The notes beneath the pieces are model-generated. The model had not been told where the DNA came from, did not search any database, and worked only from the letters and a program-made list of their open reading frames with translations. Position numbers and translations under genes: made by a program. From Sulfurovum sp. (GTDB lineage: Bacteria > Campylobacterota > Campylobacteria > Campylobacterales > Sulfurovaceae), in contig JALUXB010000060.1 of the NCBI GenBank assembly GCA_027019175.1, positions 1 through 40,047 of the forward strand: a stretch of 40,047 bases of DNA, given 5' to 3'. This document shows, in pieces, positions 18,114 to 24,492 of the stretch (positions within the stretch are counted from its first letter, which is position 1; every line of letters starts with the position of its first letter).

Positions 18114-18131
18114 GGTGCGTAGCTACACACC
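18114..18131. repeat. Single palindromic repeat of the same GGTGCG family
   Basis: GGTGCGTAG-CTACACACC is palindromic with one mismatch, and it continues the GGTGCG family seen at 17973-18075 and 18973-19044. It is 29 bp beyond the ttcA stop, so it may lie in the ttcA 3' UTR. It lacks a T-run, so it is not a clear terminator. Confidence 0.55.
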
Positions 18132-18159
18132 TTACGACGCATAAGCTTCTTTATGTATG

Positions 18160-18957
18160 CTAAATATCATCCCTGTCCCACCGCTTGGGATCAAGAAAGG
18201 TGTCGTCATGGATATGTTTGAAGGAGGCTTTGAGCATTTTGAAGAGTTCTCTGTTCTCTTTTTCCATGCCTGCGAGCCACTCTTTGGTTGAGGCTCTGGC
18301 ATGGGGCATCTTAACGTTTTTGAGCATGGCGGGGCAGGCTTCGTCTCCAATGACCTGCAGGTTGTTCTGTGTCGCAAAATCTCTCAGTTGGCGTTCACGT
18401 ACCTGAATGAGCGGGCGGATCAGGTGGAAGCCTTTGCCGGTTTTGTAGATGGGTGCGAGGGTACGCAGTGAACCGTTGTAGAACATATTCATAAAAAAGC
18501 TCTCGACCATATCGTCGAAATGGTGTCCAAGGGCTACTTTGGTAAAGCCTCCCTCCTGTGCGAACGAGTAGAGTGCGCCGCGCCGCATGCGTGAGAAGTA
18601 GGAGCAGAAAGAGGAATTTTCACGGATGGTGTCGTTGGAGATTGCGTAGATGTTGGTGTCATACACCGTGTGTTTGATACCGTACTCTTTGCAGTGCGCC
18701 ACAAGGTAGTCGTAATGTTCATCGGGCATCCCGTACTTGACCGTACATGCTTCAAACTCAAAGTTGAACGGGGCGTGTTTCTGGATGTGTTTGAGTGCAT
18801 GCACCAGTGCAAGTGAATCTTTTCCGCCGCTGAGTCCTACCAGTACTTTGTCGCCTTCACCGATGAGCCTGAAATCGACATTGGTCTTACCGATAACTTT
18901 AAGGAGTTTGCGGCTCATAGGAATGGATTTGCTCTGGTCTATTTTTCTTTTTTCCAA
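18160..18957 (-). CDS. ttcA: TtcA-like tRNA 2-thiocytidine PP-loop protein
   Basis: This 265-residue protein has the PP-loop SGGKDS (in LVGLSGGKDSLALVHAL) and ALGHHFDDMVESFFMNMFYNG, hallmarks of TtcA, which thiolates C32 of some tRNAs with ATP and an iron-sulfur cluster. In E. coli TtcA, the cluster is held by CxxC plus a distal Cys. Here the segment reads FCSYFSRMRRG, where E. coli has TCSLCSRLRRG, so the second Cys is Phe. The distal Cys seems kept in GDEACPAM. Chemistry may therefore differ. The start is probably TTG at 18957 after GAGAGAA; the next in-frame ATG (18918) has no ribosome-binding site. The gene is flanked on both sides by REPIN-like repeats. Confidence 0.82.
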   Translation of the reverse strand: MEKRKIDQSKSIPMSRKLLKVIGKTNVDFRLIGEGDKVLVGLSGGKDSLALVHALKHIQKHAPFNFEFEACTVKYGMPDEHYDYLVAHCKEYGIKHTVYDTNIYAISNDTIRENSSFCSYFSRMRRGALYSFAQEGGFTKVALGHHFDDMVESFFMNMFYNGSLRTLAPIYKTGKGFHLIRPLIQVRERQLRDFATQNNLQVIGDEACPAMLKNVKMPHARASTKEWLAGMEKENRELFKMLKASFKHIHDDTFLDPKRWDRDDI

Positions 18958-18972
18958 GATTCTCTCTTTTTT

Positions 18973-19044
18973 GGTGCGTGGATATGCACCCTACAAACAT
19001 GTGTATTTAATTATCAAAACCCGTAGGGTGCGTATTCACGCACC
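18973..19044. repeat. REPIN-like inverted pair of palindromic repeats (mqnB side of ttcA)
   Basis: GGTGCGTGGATATGCACCCTAC (18973-18994, imperfect palindrome) faces its near copy in reverse orientation at 19023-19044 (GTAGGGTGCG, TATTCACGCACC). The two arms match at 20 of 22 positions. The spacer of 28 bp is AT-rich. It lies between the mqnB stop and the ttcA start, so it could affect the shared transcript. Confidence 0.7.
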
Positions 19045-19054
19045 GTTAATGGTA

Positions 19055-19750
19055 TCAATCTTCTTGAATATGCTCAACCATCGAAAGAATGAAGTCCGCT
19101 GAGATCTTCGCCGAACTCTCAAGAAATTCATCGAAATTGAAACTCGCATCCATATCTGCCGCATCGGAGATAGCACGCAGAATGAAAAATGGCGTATTGA
19201 GCGCGTTACAGACCACCGCTACTGCAGCACCCTCCATCTCAAGCGCATGTGCATCGAATGTTTTGCCAATCCAGGTCTTTCGCTCCACATCGGCAATGAA
19301 CTGGTCACCCGTGGCGATGACACCCTCTTTGAGTGTCAATCCCTTTTTGGCTGCCACCGCTTTGGCAATGCTTCGAAGCTTCGGGTCGGTGGGGATACAG
19401 ACTTCTCCCTCAGGAACAAAGCCGTAAGGGTGACCGAATGCGGTAATATCAAGGTCATGTTGACAGAGTCCGTCGGCAATGACAAGATCACCGATTTTCA
19501 GATCATCCGAAATCGCCCCGGCCACACCGGAAAAGAGCAGCATATCACAGCCAAACTTCTCAAGCAGAATCGTCGCAGTCAGTGTCGCAAACACCTTTCC
19601 GATCTTTGAATAGGCTACGACAACCTCCTGGCCTTTGTAGCTGCCTTCGTAGTATTTGTTGGCCGCATAGACGGTCATGGAGACATTGTCGAGTTTGTCT
19701 ACAAGCGGCTCGATCTCTTCGGGCATCGCGCCCATAATAGCAATTTTCAT
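19055..19750 (-). CDS. mqnB: MTA/SAH (and aminofutalosine) nucleosidase
   Basis: This 231-residue nucleosidase cleaves 5'-methylthioadenosine and S-adenosylhomocysteine. In Campylobacterota the same enzyme is known to hydrolyse 6-amino-6-deoxyfutalosine in menaquinone synthesis, so both mtnN and mqnB names apply. E12 lies in MGAMPEEIEP, and the ribose-binding EMEGAAVAVV and catalytic-Asp ISDAADMD are intact. ATG at 19750 is taken as the start; a GTG one codon upstream directly follows the fabD stop. It is probably co-transcribed with fabD. Confidence 0.93.
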   Translation of the reverse strand: MKIAIMGAMPEEIEPLVDKLDNVSMTVYAANKYYEGSYKGQEVVVAYSKIGKVFATLTATILLEKFGCDMLLFSGVAGAISDDLKIGDLVIADGLCQHDLDITAFGHPYGFVPEGEVCIPTDPKLRSIAKAVAAKKGLTLKEGVIATGDQFIADVERKTWIGKTFDAHALEMEGAAVAVVCNALNTPFFILRAISDAADMDASFNFDEFLESSAKISADFILSMVEHIQED

Positions 19751-19753
19751 CAC

Positions 19754-20695
19754 TTATCCAAGTTTACTGATCTCTTCAATGGCATTTGCCAAAGACTGCA
19801 TGTCCGAGACCACAAAATGCGGCTTCTTCGTCGCTTTACGGTTAAGCCCTTTGAGTACGCCGCCGTGACCAAATTCTACATAACAATCAACTTCATCGTC
19901 AAATTTGGCGATGGACTGCTTGTAGAGTACCGGAGAGACAAGCTGTTTTGGCAGCAGCTCGAGCGCTTCAGCTTTAGTGCTGTATTTTTCAGCTGTAACG
20001 TTTGAAACCACCGGTGCGGTAAACTCGTCACGCAGCACCTCTTCGAGCTTTGCTTCAAGCGGTGCCGTAGCGGACTCAAGCAGCGGACAGTGAGAAGCTA
20101 CAGACATATTCAGCAGCATCGCACGTCTTGCCTTGTTCTCTTTCAGAATCGGCTCGAGCTCCTGCAGGTCACTTTTGATACCCGCAATGACGATCTGTCC
20201 CTGTGCATTGTAGTTGACCGGCCAGACTTTCTTGCCCTGCTCTCTCTGCTCAGCACAGAGTTTTTCGACTGTTTCGTCATCCAGCCCCAGAGAAACCAGC
20301 ATACCGACATCCTGTCCTTCACACGCTTCAGCCATCAGCTTTCCGCGCAGGTTGACCAGTTCGACCGCGTCGATGGCATCGAGTGCACCAACGGCAGTAA
20401 GTGCTGAAAATTCTCCGAGTGAATGTCCCAGAGCATAGACCGGCTTGATAGGCATTTCATTTTCAAAAAGCCTGTGGGCAATCGCCGAGACCAGCAGAAT
20501 CGCCGGCTGCGTGAACTCTGTCTTTTCAAGTTTATCATTCTCCGTAAAGAGAAGCTCCTTGAAGTCGATACCTGTCCGCTCACTTGCCGCTTCGATCATC
20601 TCTTTCGCTACGTCGGAATTGTTGAAAAAATCCTCTCCCATACCAACAGCCTGAGAGCCCTGTCCTGGGAATAAAAATGCACATTTTACTGACAT
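19754..20695 (-). CDS. fabD: Malonyl-CoA-ACP transacylase
   Basis: This 313-residue enzyme moves malonyl groups from CoA to acyl carrier protein, feeding fatty-acid synthesis. The oxyanion GQGSQ is at 11-15, and the nucleophile elbow GHSLGEFSAL has Ser92. The catalytic His lies in VASHCPLLE. The ATG has AAAGGAC at good spacing. It heads a short unit with mqnB, and an extended -10 (TGGTAAAAT) lies upstream. Confidence 0.95.
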   Translation of the reverse strand: MSVKCAFLFPGQGSQAVGMGEDFFNNSDVAKEMIEAASERTGIDFKELLFTENDKLEKTEFTQPAILLVSAIAHRLFENEMPIKPVYALGHSLGEFSALTAVGALDAIDAVELVNLRGKLMAEACEGQDVGMLVSLGLDDETVEKLCAEQREQGKKVWPVNYNAQGQIVIAGIKSDLQELEPILKENKARRAMLLNMSVASHCPLLESATAPLEAKLEEVLRDEFTAPVVSNVTAEKYSTKAEALELLPKQLVSPVLYKQSIAKFDDEVDCYVEFGHGGVLKGLNRKATKKPHFVVSDMQSLANAIEEISKLG

Positions 20696-20723
20696 AGATG
20701 TCCTTTATTCGTTGATGTGCCGT

Positions 20724-20733
20724 ATTTTACCAT
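20724..20733 (-). promoter_or_regulatory. Candidate fabD promoter, extended -10
   Basis: On the minus strand TGG-TAAAAT lies about 29 bp before the fabD ATG, in the 56-bp gap after the stop of the 20752-21570 gene. The -35 region is not clear, which is common in Campylobacterota. Confidence 0.4.
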
Positions 20734-20751
20734 TTTTTCATTGAGGCACAG

Positions 20752-21570
20752 TTACGGATTGTGCTTGCTTTTCCAAAAAACATCTATCAGCAGAGTGTAG
20801 ACATCTTCCTGGGTTGCCGGCTTTGGTAAACAAAACACAACCTTCTCTTCAGCGTTATCCGACCTATTACACTTACCATAGTATGCGATATTTGTTTTGG
20901 ACGATTCCGCTATCTGTTCTATTTTCTGTACGGTTTTCTCATCTGTTACCGTACGGTCCATGAGTACAAGATCATAATCTTCTATATCATATTTTTGCCG
21001 GTTGAGGCGTTTCATCGAAAGACTGATATCCATTGGGAAGTACCGGAACATCTTTGTCAGTGCCATAGCATCATGATTTTCTTCCAATACAAGCAGGATC
21101 TTTTTATTGAGCATTAAAGAAGAGGGAAGCCGGTAGTGACGCCGTTCACCGAGTTCCGCAGTAGAAAGAGGCACATAAATTTCAAGATTTCCTTCTCTTT
21201 CATTACAAACCATCTCTGCATCCAAAGATTCAAGCTCTCGTGCAAAACGCTCTTTAAGCAAATCATACATCTCTTTTTTCTGAAATGGAACATTAAGAAT
21301 TTTAAAGGCTACTTTTTCTTTGTAAAGAAAATCTTCAGGAGCATCAAGCTCTACCATTAAGTTAGTCATACAATCATGCCTGATACATTCATACAGTGTG
21401 CCATAAAAGAGCTGCATCAATGCTTCTTCATCACCCTTAAGTTCACTTGGTAGCGTTTTGGAAAACAGAAAAGAGACTCTCGGCCATCCATCTTCTTTAC
21501 AACATTCACTTAAAGCGTCATACAAACCCCGAACCATATGATTGATATTGAAAACCATCTCTTTTCCCAC
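20752..21570 (-). CDS. Pseudo-histidine-kinase/receiver protein, short paralog
   Basis: I do not recognise a named family. Residues about 28-140 follow the layout of a histidine-kinase ATPase domain ([35 protein letters not shown]), but the N-box Asn and the DxGxG loop are absent, so ATP binding is doubtful. Residues 157-270 look like a receiver domain: D205 in LVLMDRT is a possible phospho-acceptor, K250 in CLPKP is the switch Lys, and the acidic pair appears as E163-E164. There is no dimerisation helix with a His. It is clearly paralogous to the gene at 22415-23749 (shared LGxRRxYRLP linker). A GTG start at 21570 follows GGAG; an ATG at 21558 is the alternative. A signalling adaptor role is inferred only. 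Confidence 0.75.
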   Translation of the reverse strand: MGKEMVFNINHMVRGLYDALSECCKEDGWPRVSFLFSKTLPSELKGDEEALMQLFYGTLYECIRHDCMTNLMVELDAPEDFLYKEKVAFKILNVPFQKKEMYDLLKERFARELESLDAEMVCNEREGNLEIYVPLSTAELGERRHYRLPSSLMLNKKILLVLEENHDAMALTKMFRYFPMDISLSMKRLNRQKYDIEDYDLVLMDRTVTDEKTVQKIEQIAESSKTNIAYYGKCNRSDNAEEKVVFCLPKPATQEDVYTLLIDVFWKSKHNP

Positions 21571-21698
21571 ACCCTCTCCTTTTGGTTTTTAGTATTATAT
21601 ATTATAAAATTTATATTTTGTTATATTGTATTGATTTTTATACGATTTTCTACAGAGAATACACAGAGATACGTTATATTAAAAAAAAGGAGCATATT

Positions 21699-21869
21699 AT
21701 GGCACAAAAATATATCTGTACTGTTTGCGGTTACATTTACGATCCCGAAGTGGGGGATCCTGACGGAGGCATTGCACCGGGAACACCCTTTGAGGCAATT
21801 CCCGATGACTGGGTCTGTCCGGAATGCGGGGTCGCCAAAGAAGAGTTCGAACCCTATGAAGAGAGCTGA
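21699..21869 (+). CDS. Rubredoxin
   Basis: This 56-residue protein has the two CxxC-type iron knuckles: CTVCGY and CPECGV. One iron is held by four Cys and moves single electrons, often to oxygen- or peroxide-reducing enzymes. The conserved core [28 protein letters not shown] is present. The ATG at 21699 follows AAAGGAG at ideal spacing; longer in-frame openings upstream are AT-rich and unlike protein. It is the only plus-strand gene in this stretch, divergent from the pseudo-kinase gene and convergent with the Mrr-like gene, overlapping that by 16 bp. Confidence 0.95.
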   Translation: MAQKYICTVCGYIYDPEVGDPDGGIAPGTPFEAIPDDWVCPECGVAKEEFEPYEES

Positions 21870-22348
21870 CGCATACGTGCTACAAGTTTATTACCATTGA
21901 TGAGTACTATGGTTTTGTCCTCGACAAAGCGGTAGCACTCTTTTGTAAATTCACTTGTTGTCACGATAAATACCCTGTCTGCATCATACTCATACATTAG
22001 ACCGTACATTTCACGAACCACTTTAATGGTTACCCGTGCATCTTCATACTTTTTACACTGTACAATCGCTACGCTCCGCCGTTTTTTCATCCACAGATCC
22101 ACCCCGCCGTCAGCACCTTTCTTTTCATTTTCACGTACGTTCCACCCTTCTTCTTCAAACACAATTCGGCACAAATGTTCAAACTCGCTCCAACTCAACT
22201 TTTTAAGGCGCTTGAGAGAAGCATGACGTTTCAGGTAACGTCGTGATGCCGAGAGTGCAAAAAAGTGCCAGAGCTTCCATAAAAAGAGCAACGAAAAAAG
22301 CAGTAAAATAGCAAAAGAGTAGAGTTGGACATCGGTATAGTGCTGCAT
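21854..22348 (-). CDS. Membrane-anchored Mrr-type restriction endonuclease-like protein
   Basis: This 164-residue protein has a transmembrane helix at about 9-30 ([18 protein letters not shown]), a basic stretch, then an Mrr_cat domain. The nuclease core is visible: [19 protein letters not shown] with D84, and QCK (97-99) in AIVQCKKY, the Q-x-K version of PD-(D/E)xK typical of Mrr. The closing part ([12 protein letters not shown]) is also typical. Single-domain membrane-anchored Mrr proteins are widespread and poorly studied; some relatives cut methylated DNA. There is no partner methyltransferase nearby. Its 3' end overlaps rubredoxin from the opposite strand. Confidence 0.85.
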   Translation of the reverse strand: MQHYTDVQLYSFAILLLFSLLFLWKLWHFFALSASRRYLKRHASLKRLKKLSWSEFEHLCRIVFEEEGWNVRENEKKGADGGVDLWMKKRRSVAIVQCKKYEDARVTIKVVREMYGLMYEYDADRVFIVTTSEFTKECYRFVEDKTIVLINGNKLVARMRQLSS

Positions 22349-22414
22349 AAAGTAGAGTATAGCCTATCCAGGACATTTGGACTCAAAAAGTGTCAAAATG
22401 CCCTATTTTTGGAT

Positions 22415-23749
22415 TTAACGGTGTTTCAGATAGTTTTTAATTTCACGCATAAGCTTTTCAAGCTCAACATGATATTTACGGCTGTAGACATCAAGCATAT
22501 CGAGATTGTCATACACAAACATCAGACTGATCTTCTCGGCAAGGTTCGCGACACGTTCTGCACCAATGACACTTGCACGTTTTTCCAGGTCGATCGCAAA
22601 TTCCTTGATTTGCCATACAGCTCTGCTTTTTGCAATATCACGAAGATAAATGTCTGACTTGTTGAATTTTTCCCAAAATCCTTTGAGTTCATCACTGTAA
22701 TTCAAACCCAGTTTTTTGGTATTTTCCATACCTGCCGTGACATTGAGAACCAAAAGATCATCCTCGTCAACTTTTTTCTCCTCGTCTTTGAGTACATGAT
22801 GATTCTGCACAGGAGCCATCTGCTCTTTGATCTTCTCCATCTCCATGTATGCTTCTTCACTTTTTTTGAAAGCATCCATAATATAGCGTTCCATATTGAT
22901 GAACGGCTTACCGGCCTTTTGACGGATCTTACGCTCTTTAACGTCTTCTTCGAAGAGCGCAATAATCAACTCAAATACACTCTCCTGCATAACCGGTTTG
23001 ACCAGATAGGCAGAGACATAGGGTGCAGTGAGCAACTCCACATCGTTGGCATCTTGTAAAATGACAAATTTGAGAGGATATTTTTCCTGTACCTTCTGTA
23101 CCAAAGAAGTGATCCCCTCGGTCAACAGGGACTTGTCAAGTACAAAAATGTCATAATGGGCAAGGTTACTGCCATGTTTTTTATATTCGTCTGCACCAAC
23201 GTCCACTTCATAGAGGAAATAACTGAACATCTTTTTAAGACTTTCTGCTACCACGCGGCTTTTGCAGATAAGCAATACTTTCTTACCCAGCATACTGATA
23301 TCCGGAAGTCGGTAATAGCGTCTATTTCCAAGATCGTTGAGTTTAAAAGGAATAGAAACTGCAATAGTCTGGGTTTCTTCATCGTAAAAAGCTTTTCCGT
23401 CCAGGCGCTCCAGTACCGGTTTCAGTCTTGCTTCAAAAAAACTGCGGGCCTTCTGTGCATTGATACCGGTATCTTCTACAGAAAAGGTAATAGACTCTTC
23501 ATAAAGAAAATCTTTGGGGGCACGCAGTTTAAGGACAACTTCACGGTTATGCGTATTTTGAAAAATAAACACCAACAGCTGGCTCAACATATGGGTAACA
23601 GACTCGACATCACCCCGCAACTCTTTTGGAATTGTTGCATCAAGGTCGAATACCAGCTCAATCTCTTCTTCTTCCCTCACATTCTCAAGGGCAGAGTAGA
23701 TGGTCATCAGTACCATACTGATATCAAAGAATTTTTCTATCTTTTTCAT
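22415..23749 (-). CDS. Pseudo-histidine-kinase/receiver/HPt protein, long paralog
   Basis: This 444-residue protein joins three decayed phosphorelay modules. Residues about 28-140 look like a kinase ATPase domain (IPKELRGDVESVTHMLSQLL; VEDTGINAQKA), but the N-box Asn is missing and only DTG of the G1 box remains. Residues 156-270 resemble a receiver with D205 (IFVLDKS) and K251 (YLVKPV), but the acidic pair is gone (ICKSR). A linker of about 65 residues follows. Residues about 337-444 resemble an HPt helical bundle (FAIDLEKRASVIGAERVANL) in which the phospho-accepting His position reads Ile386. It may bind partners rather than signal by phosphate. It shares the LGxRRxYRLP junction with the short paralog at 20752-21570. 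Confidence 0.8.
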   Translation of the reverse strand: MKKIEKFFDISMVLMTIYSALENVREEEEIELVFDLDATIPKELRGDVESVTHMLSQLLVFIFQNTHNREVVLKLRAPKDFLYEESITFSVEDTGINAQKARSFFEARLKPVLERLDGKAFYDEETQTIAVSIPFKLNDLGNRRYYRLPDISMLGKKVLLICKSRVVAESLKKMFSYFLYEVDVGADEYKKHGSNLAHYDIFVLDKSLLTEGITSLVQKVQEKYPLKFVILQDANDVELLTAPYVSAYLVKPVMQESVFELIIALFEEDVKERKIRQKAGKPFINMERYIMDAFKKSEEAYMEMEKIKEQMAPVQNHHVLKDEEKKVDEDDLLVLNVTAGMENTKKLGLNYSDELKGFWEKFNKSDIYLRDIAKSRAVWQIKEFAIDLEKRASVIGAERVANLAEKISLMFVYDNLDMLDVYSRKYHVELEKLMREIKNYLKHR

Positions 23750-23849
23750 GTCTCCCCTTTACTGATGAAAGCATAGTAACACAAAATTAATAATAGTAAC
23801 GTTTAGGTGAAATTAAGGAAAGAGAAAAGAAGAATAAAGGTTAGTATAT

Positions 23850-23873
23850 GGCATCTCCGAGCACAGAGATGCC
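23850..23873 (-). terminator. Hairpin after slyD, possible terminator
   Basis: GGCATCTC-N8-GAGATGCC forms a perfect 8-bp stem 7 bp past the slyD stop. The following minus-strand sequence (ATATACTAACCTTTATTC) has only a weak T-run, so termination could be partial. Confidence 0.5.
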
Positions 23874-23880
23874 GGTAGAT

Positions 23881-24387
23881 TTAGTGTCCGCAGCCGCAAG
23901 AACCGTCGTCACAATGTGCACCGCCAACCTGACCGGTTGCCGCTTCTTCATCGGTTGCATCTCTTTCAGAGAGTACTTTGACAGAGAACATCAAGTCTTT
24001 TCCTGCAAGCGGGTGGTTGAAGTCGATAGTGACTTCTTTGTCGTTGAATGACTTGACAGTAACCTGTACAGTCTGTCCGTCTTCACCCTGACCGTAGAGT
24101 GTCATACCTTCTTTGAGGTCTACACCTTCGAACTGCTCGATAGGAAGTGTCTGTACCGCTTCCGGGTTCACTTCGCCGTATGCATCTTCCGCTTTGACAA
24201 GAATGTCTGCGCTTTCGCCCTCATTCATACCTTCAAGTGCTTTTTCAAGACCTGGGATGATCTGACCTTTTCCTGTTACGAACTCAAGCGGCTGTGCCCC
24301 TTTGTTACTGTCTACAATCTCGTTGCTTCCTGCTTCTTTGACTTCGTATTCAATACCTACTACACTGTTTTCAGCTTTAACTGCCAT
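23881..24387 (-). CDS. slyD: SlyD-type FKBP peptidyl-prolyl isomerase
   Basis: This 168-residue isomerase and chaperone helps fold proteins and handles nickel for metalloenzymes. The FKBP halves are split by the inserted IF domain, as usual in SlyD: an N-terminal GIEYEVKEAGSNEI, GKGQIIPGLEKALEGMNEGE, the IF segment from about 65 to 130, and IDFNHPLAGKDLMFSVKVL. The C-terminus is a short metal-binding tail with GGAHCDDGSCGCGH, rich in Cys and His. The ATG at 24387 has AGGAAC upstream. It is divergent from hrpB. Confidence 0.94.
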   Translation of the reverse strand: MAVKAENSVVGIEYEVKEAGSNEIVDSNKGAQPLEFVTGKGQIIPGLEKALEGMNEGESADILVKAEDAYGEVNPEAVQTLPIEQFEGVDLKEGMTLYGQGEDGQTVQVTVKSFNDKEVTIDFNHPLAGKDLMFSVKVLSERDATDEEAATGQVGGAHCDDGSCGCGH

Positions 24388-24480
24388 GAAATGTTCCTAA
24401 TGTTAAATTTGGTGCTATTCTATCTAAGCAAACTTTACCAATGCTTAACATGTATCTGTTTTTTCTGAGTTTGCATTGGC

Positions 24481-24486
24481 TATAAT
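24481..24486 (+). promoter_or_regulatory. hrpB -10 box adjoining the start codon
   Basis: A perfect TATAAT sits only 6 bp before the ATG at 24493. A transcript from it should begin at or next to the A of ATG, and no Shine-Dalgarno is present (GCCCCC precedes ATG). This suggests a leaderless mRNA. Confidence 0.5.
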
Positions 24487-24492
24487 GCCCCC

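Noticed and set aside
17973-19044. Palindromic repeats as a CRISPR array or as terminators
   Set aside because: Repeats are not evenly spaced direct repeats, and no T-run follows the stems; inverted pairing fits REPIN better.
21582-21698. N-terminal extension of rubredoxin
   Set aside because: The extra 39 residues are AT-rich and hydrophobic without pattern, and the ideal ribosome-binding site is at the later ATG.
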